From assembly GCA_944324395.1 (NCBI GenBank), contig CALUWC010000001.1, positions 1-64,000 on the forward strand: 64,000 nt of DNA, read 5' to 3'. Shown one piece after another: positions 36,924 to 44,301 of the stretch. The position numbers and the translations under genes were made by a program. The notes beneath the pieces were generated by a model. The model did no database searches. It saw only the letters and a list, made by a program, of their open reading frames with translations, and was not told where the DNA came from. Source of the stretch: Candidatus Gastranaerophilales bacterium (GTDB taxonomy: Bacteria > Cyanobacteriota > Vampirovibrionia > Gastranaerophilales > Gastranaerophilaceae). Position 1 is the stretch's first letter. Each line of letters starts with the position of its first letter.

Positions 36924-37559
36924 ATGAAATTAAAAAGATTATTGCAAAGTTGTTTATTAGTATTGATAATTTTACTCGGTTCTGTATGTAACTCGGATAC
37001 AATCAAATATTCTTCTAAAATTACTAATATGGCAGAGGAAATGGCCAAAATCAATGCAGATTATGTAATGGATGCTTATTATTCTTTATCGGATTCTGAA
37101 AAGGATGAATTTGTTGCATATCTGGAAGAGTATCCTGAAAATTTCCCGCCGTTTTTTTATATATTGACTGCTGATCATATATATAAAAAAGATAAAGACA
37201 AAGCCTTATTATGGTATTTTATCGGAACAATCCGTTCTTATGAAGATGTTTGTATGTGCAAAGACATAACTGCAAGATCTCAAATTCAAGTATATCCCAT
37301 GATTGCAGCAAAAACTACTGAATATTTGCAAACTCAGAGTGAAGCTATATCCGATCTTGTACAAACGGCACTTGATTGGGATAAAACACATAAGGATCGC
37401 TTTGATCCAACCTGGGCTTGTTATCATGGAATGAATGCTTTTTATCAAAAGCCTGAACTTGTTTCTAAATGGAAACGACCGAAGATAAAATATGATGTAA
37501 GAAAGAGTTTCAAAATGATTTATGTAAAATCAAATATAGATTTCAGTCAATACAGATAA
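36924..37559 (+). CDS. Hypothetical exported protein
   Basis: A 211-residue protein. Residues 1-22 are a signal peptide or anchor (MKLKRLLQSCLLVLIILLGSVC); the residue before Cys is Val, so a lipoprotein box is not convincing. The mature part is helical and rich in Tyr, Trp and acidic residues with paired cysteines (VCMCKD). Unknown family. It follows the 36367 gene by 29 bases, with AGGAAGG just before its ATG, so it likely belongs to the rpmH-rnpA transcript. Confidence 0.65.
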   Translation: MKLKRLLQSCLLVLIILLGSVCNSDTIKYSSKITNMAEEMAKINADYVMDAYYSLSDSEKDEFVAYLEEYPENFPPFFYILTADHIYKKDKDKALLWYFIGTIRSYEDVCMCKDITARSQIQVYPMIAAKTTEYLQTQSEAISDLVQTALDWDKTHKDRFDPTWACYHGMNAFYQKPELVSKWKRPKIKYDVRKSFKMIYVKSNIDFSQYR

Positions 37560-37573
37560 CATAATAAATTTAA

Positions 37574-38320
37574 TTAAAATTCGCTGACATTACATTTTGG
37601 AATACATAAATCCTCGCAAAGGATAATATAGATTTCTTCGCCCTGTTTTGCATGGTATTTTAAACCCGGAGTGACTAAACCTGTTACGAGTCCGATAAAG
37701 CAGCCGACAGGTAAACCGATTGCAGCTGCACCAACTGCAATTTTATGAGGTTTTGGGATAAATGCTAAACCTGCACCGGCACCTGTTCCTATAGCACCAA
37801 ATCCTAATGTAGATGCGGTTAGTTTTCCGGCTGTCATCCAGCCGTTTTCAACGAGTGAAAAATCTTTCGTAAAAGGTTTTGCTTTTATATCCAATTCTGT
37901 ATTGTCAGGCAGAATAAGTTTATTTATACTTACATACACCCTTGCATTTTTGTTAAACATTTTTTGTTTCGTAATTCCTCTGATATAACCTGAAAGTTTA
38001 GATCCCATGGGCAGCACAAGTGTTCCGCAGGATGTACAGATATCTTTCGGTACATAAAAATAGATACAATCTCCTTCTTTTGCACATTCTGAAAGAAATT
38101 TACATTCAAATGCAATTTTAAATACATTTCCTTTAGACATAATATAATAAGTGTCTGTAGTGTTTACAATATTACAAGGAGCCTTTGAAGGTGAATTCGC
38201 AACTGTTTCTGTTGATTTTATGCATTCATACGTATCTTGTGCTTCTTCTGCCAGAACATTTACAGGCATGAAGTAAAATAACAATATTGAAATTACGGAT
38301 ATCAGTTTTTTCATATGCAT
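37574..38320 (-). CDS. Hypothetical exported cysteine-rich protein with a glycine-zipper segment
   Basis: A 248-residue protein with a signal peptide (MHMKKLISVISILLFYFMPVNVLA). It contains eleven or so cysteines in the mature region (for example CAKEGDCIYF, DICTSCG, ILCEDLCIPKC), a LPMGSKLSGYIRG beta-strand pattern like that of 'G-x-L-x-G' beta-barrels, then a hydrophobic Gly/Ala-rich stretch (about 175-220). A second ATG 6 bases later is equally possible. Function unknown. A 12+12 palindrome lies directly upstream. It is convergent with the 36924 gene. Confidence 0.65.
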   Translation of the reverse strand: MHMKKLISVISILLFYFMPVNVLAEEAQDTYECIKSTETVANSPSKAPCNIVNTTDTYYIMSKGNVFKIAFECKFLSECAKEGDCIYFYVPKDICTSCGTLVLPMGSKLSGYIRGITKQKMFNKNARVYVSINKLILPDNTELDIKAKPFTKDFSLVENGWMTAGKLTASTLGFGAIGTGAGAGLAFIPKPHKIAVGAAAIGLPVGCFIGLVTGLVTPGLKYHAKQGEEIYIILCEDLCIPKCNVSEF

Positions 38321-38322
38321 AC

Positions 38323-38347
38323 TTTATTCCAAAATTTTTGGAATAAA
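38323..38347. promoter_or_regulatory. Perfect 12-bp palindrome just upstream of the 37574-38320 gene
   Basis: TTTATTCCAAAA and TTTTGGAATAAA pair perfectly around one base, 3 to 27 bases before the minus-strand start codon, covering the ribosome-binding area. It could be an operator or an RNA hairpin that hides the start. Confidence 0.5.
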
Positions 38348-38394
38348 ATTGCCGCAATAGACTAAGCCGCCATTCTATAAATTTAAAATTCAAA

Positions 38395-39243
38395 TTACCA
38401 TTTAATTATATTAAATAGTGAAGTAACTTTTTTATTTCCCTTCTGTCTGATTTTTAAAATTGTAAAGCCTAAAAACTTATATCTTTTTGTAATCGGCTCA
38501 TGTGATGATATATCAATATTGTGATTTTTAATAAACTCTAACGCTTTATTATGTGCATAAATCGAATCATTATTCACTTTATCATTTCTTGCGGCTACGA
38601 TAGAATTCGGATTTCGCCAGTAATAGTAATAAGTATCAGGTACTGTAACAAGTTTGCCTAATGAATAAAGAATTTTCGGAGTCATAATTACATCTTCAAA
38701 AAATATACCCTCTTCAAATCTTAAATTTTTTGACATAAAAGATTCTCTTTTATAAATCTTATTCCAAACATAAGATAATTCAGGCACATCGCATATTTCA
38801 AATTTTTCATCTGTATTATCGGCAACTTTTTCTTCTTCAAATTTTAAATGAAATTTTTTGTTCCATTTATGCAGTCTTATTATTCCTGAAGCGGCCATAT
38901 CGCAATTGTATTTTTCTGCAGCGGTATAAAGTTTTTCAAAATAATTCAAGTCAACCCAGTCATCGCTGTCCACAAATCCTAAATATTTACCGCAAGCTTT
39001 TTCAAGACCTTTGTTTCTGGCATCTGAAAGTCCATGATTTTCCTGATTTAAAATAGTAATTCTTGAATCCTGTTTTGCAAAATTTTCTAATATTTGCAAC
39101 GAGTTGTCTACAGAACCATCATTAATACAGATTATCTCAATTTCTTTCAATGTTTGGTTAATAAGACTGTTCAAACACCTATCCAAGAATTTTTCAACAT
39201 TATACACCGGTACTATGATAGAAACTTTAGGCTGTTCCAACAT
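38395..39243 (-). CDS. Glycosyltransferase family 2
   Basis: A 282-residue GT-A fold transferase. Seen: VSIIVPVYNVEKFLDRCLNSL near 7-27, INDGSVDNSL near 40-49, DARNKGLEKACGKYLGFVDSDDWV near 73-96 (in part, with metal-binding DSDD), and EDVIMT near 184. It closely parallels the GT2 half of the gene at 139-1959. AGGAGGAC precedes the ATG. It stands alone on the minus strand, divergent from an XRE regulator; a palindrome lies between them. Confidence 0.88.
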   Translation of the reverse strand: MLEQPKVSIIVPVYNVEKFLDRCLNSLINQTLKEIEIICINDGSVDNSLQILENFAKQDSRITILNQENHGLSDARNKGLEKACGKYLGFVDSDDWVDLNYFEKLYTAAEKYNCDMAASGIIRLHKWNKKFHLKFEEEKVADNTDEKFEICDVPELSYVWNKIYKRESFMSKNLRFEEGIFFEDVIMTPKILYSLGKLVTVPDTYYYYWRNPNSIVAARNDKVNNDSIYAHNKALEFIKNHNIDISSHEPITKRYKFLGFTILKIRQKGNKKVTSLFNIIKW

Positions 39244-39292
39244 TGCTCTTGTCCTCCTAACTACATATCAGATAATGACTATAAACACATAA

Positions 39293-39309
39293 ATGATATT
39301 AAATATCAT
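39293..39309. promoter_or_regulatory. Palindromic operator candidate between GT2 gene and XRE regulator
   Basis: ATGATATT-A-AATATCAT, a perfect 8+8 inverted repeat in the 166-base divergent intergenic region, with a half-site-like ATATATCAT at 39323-39331. XRE-family repressors commonly bind such sites in their own promoters. Confidence 0.5.
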
Positions 39310-39409
39310 AATTAACAATATTATATATCATAAAACATCCATAATAACAATATTTTATTTTGTTTATATTAGTGACCCTGATTTCTATAATAGATACAGA
39401 GGCGAATCG

Positions 39410-39733
39410 ATGAATGACAATGAAATAAAAAAAGTATTTGGCAAAAAGATAAAAGAATACAGAGAAAAACTTCAACTATCGCAGGAAGAATTGAGCGAAA
39501 AGTTGGAAATAACGCAGCGTCAGGTTTCAATGATAGAAAGAGGATTGTCATTCCCAAAACTTAGTACTCTAAACAAATTATCACAAATATTTAACTGCAA
39601 TATACAGGATTTGTTCGATAATGACTACTTGCAGTCAGAGACTTTGCTAAAAGAAAAATTAAAAAATATCATAGAAACAAGTAGTTATGATAAAATAAAA
39701 ACACTGTATCTGGTCGCAAAGAATTTGAAATAA
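39410..39733 (+). CDS. XRE-family helix-turn-helix transcriptional regulator
   Basis: A 107-residue DNA-binding protein. Residues 8-64 form a Cro/C1-type HTH: IKEYREKLQLSQEELSEKLEITQRQVSMIERGLSFPKLSTLNKLSQIF in part, with SQEELSEKL as helix 2 and TQRQVSMIERG as helix 3. The C-terminal 40 residues are helical and probably dimerise. The ATG at 39410 is taken because the HTH begins right after it and AGAGGCGA precedes it; the longer open frame upstream codes hydrophobic nonsense. It may control the divergent GT2 gene. Confidence 0.85.
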   Translation: MNDNEIKKVFGKKIKEYREKLQLSQEELSEKLEITQRQVSMIERGLSFPKLSTLNKLSQIFNCNIQDLFDNDYLQSETLLKEKLKNIIETSSYDKIKTLYLVAKNLK

Positions 39734-39739
39734 ATAAAA

Positions 39740-39752
39740 AAGCCGGGGGCTT
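39740..39752 (+). terminator. Short terminator-like hairpin after the XRE gene
   Basis: AAGCC and GGCTT pair around GGG, with GATTTTT following, 7 bases past the XRE stop. The stem is only five base pairs. Confidence 0.35.
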
Positions 39753-39830
39753 GATTTTTAGTTTTTAGCGTTTAATAATTAGGTGGAGGTAAATGGTAAC
39801 GGTTGTTGTCGGAACTCCAGAGTTTAATAT

Positions 39831-39907
<77 letters not shown>

Positions 39908-39913
39908 TTTATC

Positions 39914-39947
39914 AAAAGAGGGTTTCAAGAAATTGGGACTCTCTTTT
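39914..39947. terminator. Terminator-like hairpin after tRNA-fMet
   Basis: AAAAGAG and CTCTTTT frame a partly paired interior, ending in a T-run, and abut the stop of the convergent 39948-40754 gene. Confidence 0.5.
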
Positions 39948-40754
39948 TTAATATTCGCAGCCATATTCAATATTTAATTCCGGAGATTTTAATTTCCAAA
40001 ATTCATCTATAATATCTCCTGAATATTTTTTGTATTGCAGCTCGTTAAATGATTTTACTATTTCAGCTTTCACTCCGGTACTATTTGGATTTGATTTGCA
40101 ATATTGAATTAGAGATTTTATATGTTTTTGATCTTTACTTTCCGAATTATTTAATAAGTACTCCATATAAGAGTGTTTTAGTTTTTTCATTTCTTGTGCA
40201 GATAATTGTTTAAAAGCATCTGTTTTCTTAAAAAAAGATTTTTTCCCTTTTTTATCAAATGCAATAATCTGATTGATCTTTTTATTATTATTTAAAACGA
40301 TAAAATCCTGTAAACTTACCGGTAATGTTGAACTGTCATCAATGGGGGTATGTCCATGAAGTAATGTTGCAGTATTTTTGAATGTAGGTTTGTCAAAAGA
40401 ACAAGAAACAGCATCACCTGCGGCTTTTGCAATACATTCTCCGGTTTTATTATCAATAAGAAAGACTAATTCTTTAGGGTTTGATGAGTTTAATGCTTCT
40501 ACGCAGGAGTATATATATCCGGTGTAAGCCTGTTGATATGGATCTTTCAGTGTCTTGTTTGTAATAGAATTTATTACTTTTTCGTCCAGATTTATCTTTC
40601 CCCCGGAAAAAGTTAAATTAATCGGAGGTTTTACGTTTTTTAATATGTTATTGTTTTTACATATTCCAGAATTAGCAGCAATACCAGCAAGTTTCTGCTG
40701 ATATTGCTTATTTTTGAATATACTTGATGCTTTTAAAATTGAATTTATTAACAT
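39948..40754 (-). CDS. Hypothetical protein with 'TFSG' leader and a JAMM/MPN-like segment
   Basis: A 268-residue protein. Residues 46-53 read INLTFSGG, a leader like those elsewhere. Residues 95-165 resemble a JAB/MPN-type fold: KELVFLIDNKTGECI (with a possible catalytic Glu), then LLHGHTPIDDSSTLPVSLQDF, where HGH and a downstream S-x-x-D follow the HxH...SxxD order of JAMM metal sites. Spacing is longer than in the classical motif, so metal binding is uncertain. The remainder is helical and polar. No signal peptide. Start has weak Shine-Dalgarno. The next gene upstream on this strand, the UbiB-like kinase, is 41 bases away. Confidence 0.5.
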   Translation of the reverse strand: MLINSILKASSIFKNKQYQQKLAGIAANSGICKNNNILKNVKPPINLTFSGGKINLDEKVINSITNKTLKDPYQQAYTGYIYSCVEALNSSNPKELVFLIDNKTGECIAKAAGDAVSCSFDKPTFKNTATLLHGHTPIDDSSTLPVSLQDFIVLNNNKKINQIIAFDKKGKKSFFKKTDAFKQLSAQEMKKLKHSYMEYLLNNSESKDQKHIKSLIQYCKSNPNSTGVKAEIVKSFNELQYKKYSGDIIDEFWKLKSPELNIEYGCEY

Positions 40755-40795
40755 ATTATTCTTATTAAATTCCTAAATAAATTTTTTTGCTATTT

Positions 40796-42532
40796 CTATG
40801 CCATTTTTTCAAATCGGTTTGCTGTTTCTACTATATCATCTACATCATTGATTGAGAATTGATATGCAGTGCCGACGGCTTGCCTTTGGTTATTATATGC
40901 AAATTTAAGTGCTTCTTTAATAGAACTCCAAGGATTAGTTCCTGTTTTTATCATACCCCAGGAAGCTTTCGGAATATCTTTGATAATTGTGCCAAGATCT
41001 AATTTTTTCCCGGTTAATTGTCCTGCTTCATTGATAGCTGTAAAGAATTGCATTTGAGCTTTCATAGCTGTAGCATTTTCTGTTGACATTTGTAAACCAT
41101 ATTTTTCTAATATTACATTGATTGTATTTTGAACATCTTCGAAATTGGTTATATTTTGCTTTTTGCCGAAGATATCTTTTTGAATTTCAGCTGCAATTTT
41201 GTTTATAACTTCTGCTTTATCAGCTTTATTGTAACCGCATTGATTTACAAAATATTTTGCTACACCTTCTGAGTTACCGACAAAATAGTTTGTGAAGAAT
41301 TTAATATCTTCTTTTATCTGTTTTGATGTTCTTGATACGCAGTTTCCTGTATCAATAAATTCAGGTATAAGTTTTCCATTTTTGTCGGTTGTAATGAAGA
41401 AATTACCTGTGTGCGGGTCACCATGCATTAAACTTTTTCCGCCTTTTTTCATAAACATAAACTGTTCATCAAAGGTTTTTAATATAGTAGTTGGCAGATC
41501 TTTCATAACTTTTTCAGGATTTGCAAGCCAAGGATTATCTTTGATTTCATCTGCATATTTTGCTGCAAATTCTGCGGGATTTGTTTTATAGTCATTAAGA
41601 ATTTTTATCAACTTATTCATCTGAATACCGTTTGCCATATCCATAACTATACAAGTGCCGTTTTTTGAAATATCTGTAATGTCTGCAACTTTGTATCTTT
41701 GAGCTCCTTTTGCAAGCAGTTTATTATTAGCATATTCAGTATTGAAATTCAGTTCTTCCGCCCAGTCTTTGTACCAGCTTTTCAGCATTCCTTGATGTTT
41801 TGCTACTTCTTTTGGAGAATCATCAAGTTCTTTAATTAGTCTGGTAAATAATTTTTCTTCCAGGTCAAGCTGTTCTTTATCTACACCTTTTTTAAGCATT
41901 TTTAAAACAGCAGTTGAACCGTCAGGTCTTTTAACCTTATATGCAGCTCCTATACTTCCAGCACGAAGCTCTTCCATTATAACATAATTTTTCCCCGGGA
42001 AAGAATTATTTAAAACTTCTTGTGCTTCTTCTATTGTTCTGGAAAATGAACAGTTGCTTCTTGTTTTTCTTATTGCTTCTTTTAATGCCTCATTCTTAAT
42101 TTTTGACATTATTTTTTCATCACTTGAAATAATTTGTGCAAATTTTGTTGGACCAACACCTGCAGTTTCAATCAGTTCTTGAAAAATTTGTTCATCATTT
42201 TTGCCATCCGGTTTTAATTTATTTAAACCTGTTTTTTCAGCATAACGGTTGTATAATGCTACAAATTGATTATCATTACTTAATTTTCTTGAAATATTGT
42301 AACCATGAATATTTAACTTGTCCATGTACTTGTTTACAACATCATCAGATTCTTTTGAAAGTTTTGTAAACGATGTTTTGATTGCTTGTCTGGCGGTGTG
42401 AACTCCTTCTCTTAATCTTTTGCCTATTTGAGTATGATTAACTAATACATTTTTTGCTTCTTTAGCTACAGTTGTAGTTGCTTTTTTCCCGGCACGAATT
42501 ACGGCACGTGCTAATGGCGAAACTAGACTCAT
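40796..42532 (-). CDS. ABC1/UbiB-family atypical kinase-like protein
   Basis: A 578-residue protein of the UbiB/ABC1/ADCK family. Seen: KFAQ at 130-133 in place of the family KxGQ, an alanine-type loop AGSIGAAYKV at 191-200, ATP-binding Lys in AVLK (211), EELNFNTEYANN at 259-270, HGDPHTGN at 370-377 and IDTGN (DFG equivalent) at 393-397. UbiB kinases support ubiquinone or isoprenoid lipid metabolism; no quinone genes are near. The basic Ala/Lys-rich N-terminus is unusual. GGAGGGGAAAAG precedes the ATG. It could act on small molecules or lipids of an unknown pathway. Confidence 0.82.
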   Translation of the reverse strand: MSLVSPLARAVIRAGKKATTTVAKEAKNVLVNHTQIGKRLREGVHTARQAIKTSFTKLSKESDDVVNKYMDKLNIHGYNISRKLSNDNQFVALYNRYAEKTGLNKLKPDGKNDEQIFQELIETAGVGPTKFAQIISSDEKIMSKIKNEALKEAIRKTRSNCSFSRTIEEAQEVLNNSFPGKNYVIMEELRAGSIGAAYKVKRPDGSTAVLKMLKKGVDKEQLDLEEKLFTRLIKELDDSPKEVAKHQGMLKSWYKDWAEELNFNTEYANNKLLAKGAQRYKVADITDISKNGTCIVMDMANGIQMNKLIKILNDYKTNPAEFAAKYADEIKDNPWLANPEKVMKDLPTTILKTFDEQFMFMKKGGKSLMHGDPHTGNFFITTDKNGKLIPEFIDTGNCVSRTSKQIKEDIKFFTNYFVGNSEGVAKYFVNQCGYNKADKAEVINKIAAEIQKDIFGKKQNITNFEDVQNTINVILEKYGLQMSTENATAMKAQMQFFTAINEAGQLTGKKLDLGTIIKDIPKASWGMIKTGTNPWSSIKEALKFAYNNQRQAVGTAYQFSINDVDDIVETANRFEKMA

Positions 42533-42763
42533 ATCTTTTCCCCTCCAATTGTTTATTAAATTTTCCCCGTATATACATAAACAATTTTGCTAATTGAAAA
42601 TTTACATATTTTATCGGGTATTGCTGTGCTATATGTGCCTTGCTATGCGTTTTCGGGCTTATTTATATTTAGGTTTATATTTCTTAATGTTTTTTGATAT
42701 TAGAGAATAAATTATTTATTGTTTTGGGTTTAGCAAATCTATTTTGTGTGTTAAACTTTTTAT

Positions 42764-43243
42764 ATGAAAAAAGAGTGGTTAAAAGCTATTATTATATTAC
42801 CGTTTAACGTACTGGTTGTTATACCCGCTTTAATTTTGTATTTTTCCGGATATAAATTTATTTTGAATAATATATTTTTAATTTGTGCAGGATGTTTATT
42901 GTTTATCGCCGGTTTTGCTCTGGCTGTTTGGACAATGTTTTTGTTTAATAATATTGGAAAAGGAACTGCTGCTCCATGGGCTCCGCCCAAACATCTTGTT
43001 GTTGCAGGACCGTATAAATATGTAAGAAATCCGATGATTACTGCGGTATTATCTATACTCCTTGCAGAAAGTTTAATATTCAATTCATTGGAGATTTTTT
43101 GCTGGTTTATATTTTTTCTTATTATAAATTCTATTTATTTCCCGCTGGTTGAAGAAAAACAATTGAAAGAACGTTTTGGCGGAGAGTATTTGGAATATAT
43201 GAAAAAAGTTCCGCGTTGGCTGCCAAAATTTCCGTTAAAATAG
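42764..43243 (+). CDS. Isoprenylcysteine/phospholipid methyltransferase-like membrane protein (PEMT/ICMT family)
   Basis: A 159-residue protein with four hydrophobic helices. The C-terminal half has the family motif: LVVAGPYKYVRNPMI near 84-98 and VEEKQLKERFGGEYLEYMKKVPRW near 130-153, matching the PEMT/ICMT/NnrU SAM-dependent fold. Its substrate (isoprenyl-thiol, phospholipid or small molecule) cannot be assigned. The ATG has no Shine-Dalgarno and a T-rich leader. It is convergent with the 43256-44083 gene, 12 bases away. Confidence 0.8.
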   Translation: MKKEWLKAIIILPFNVLVVIPALILYFSGYKFILNNIFLICAGCLLFIAGFALAVWTMFLFNNIGKGTAAPWAPPKHLVVAGPYKYVRNPMITAVLSILLAESLIFNSLEIFCWFIFFLIINSIYFPLVEEKQLKERFGGEYLEYMKKVPRWLPKFPLK

Positions 43244-43255
43244 TTTTGTTTGAGT

Positions 43256-44083
43256 TTAATCAATAATTTCAGGCGGTTTTACAAAATATCCGGAAAAGTT
43301 CTTTTTATAGTCTGCGAGATTAGTGCAATAAGCCTCTAAATCCAGTGAAATTCCTTTCTTCAAAGGATAGGATTTAATTCCGAGAGATTTATACATTGCA
43401 CGCATAAGAATATTTGCAATAGCATCGCTTCCTCTGCTCCATGGTGTTGCGTGAGCTAAAATCCATCGTATTTCGGCTATATCATTATTTATATAATTCA
43501 TTTGTGAAATGTTAATATCGTTATAGTTATATTTTTGTTTAAAGAGTTTGTATTTGTTAAAAATTAGTTCCAGAGCATTATTAACATATTTTGAGGGTGC
43601 ATGCTGCAGGTAATGATTCTTTTTTTTAATTTTGGGAACTGTTAATTCTATAGTATCTCTGAACGGATTTTGCAGAGGATTTTTAATAATGTTATCAAGT
43701 TTTGTTTGGTAATAATGGTATCTTGATATCTGAGAATAATTTGTGTGTAATTCAATTTTTGTCAAATCAGAAACACTTTTCCAGCCTTGCCGTTTTGTTC
43801 TTAAAATTCCCGTATTATGGATTTTATATAAATCTAAGGTATAGGAATTTGCTTTTATTGTTCCTATTGTGATGATTTTCAGTATATTTTCGCATGATGT
43901 GTCTTTTCTCATTAAACAGACTGCTAAATCTGCCGTTTCTTTTATTTTTTCAGCCCATTTTGAATTTCTTCCGTAACCCCGTATTTTGACAAAGAAATCG
44001 TCTTGTTTAAATCTTAATTTGGGCGATTTTATATTGGCACAAAATGAATATTGATAATTTCCGGTTTTTTCTGGAATTTTCAT
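43256..44083 (-). CDS. Hypothetical protein with C-terminal 'PWSRGSDAI' motif
   Basis: A 275-residue basic protein. The N-terminus has YQYSFCANI at residues 10-18, resembling the SF leaders. The middle contains Lys/Tyr/Asn-rich segments. The C-terminal 75 residues are the best-ordered part: EIRWILAHATPWSRGSDAIANILMRAMYKSLGI near 206-240 (in part) and LDLEAYCTNLADYKKNF near 247-264. A similar RGS-with-LDLEA arrangement is familiar to me from large bacterial toxins and effectors, though I cannot name the family with confidence. No signal peptide. Confidence 0.55.
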   Translation of the reverse strand: MKIPEKTGNYQYSFCANIKSPKLRFKQDDFFVKIRGYGRNSKWAEKIKETADLAVCLMRKDTSCENILKIITIGTIKANSYTLDLYKIHNTGILRTKRQGWKSVSDLTKIELHTNYSQISRYHYYQTKLDNIIKNPLQNPFRDTIELTVPKIKKKNHYLQHAPSKYVNNALELIFNKYKLFKQKYNYNDINISQMNYINNDIAEIRWILAHATPWSRGSDAIANILMRAMYKSLGIKSYPLKKGISLDLEAYCTNLADYKKNFSGYFVKPPEIID

Positions 44084-44301
44084 GTTTTTTATAAAGTTTG
44101 TGAAAATTATAATTTGCCATTATTTTATACTTCAAAATATTTGTAATACTATTTACACGAAAATATTTTGTGTTATTCTCATAGAAGAGTTAAGTTTAAT
44201 TTATAAAATTTATGTTAAAAAATTTTAAATTTTTGTATGTATCTGGCAAAAAAAAATATTCAGCGACTTATAAACAAAAGTTATAAAATGGGGGATTCAG
44301 C

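Noticed and set aside
36924..37559. Lipoprotein signal on the protein after the rnpA neighbour
   Set aside because: The residue before the candidate Cys is Val (LGSVC), which does not fit a lipobox.
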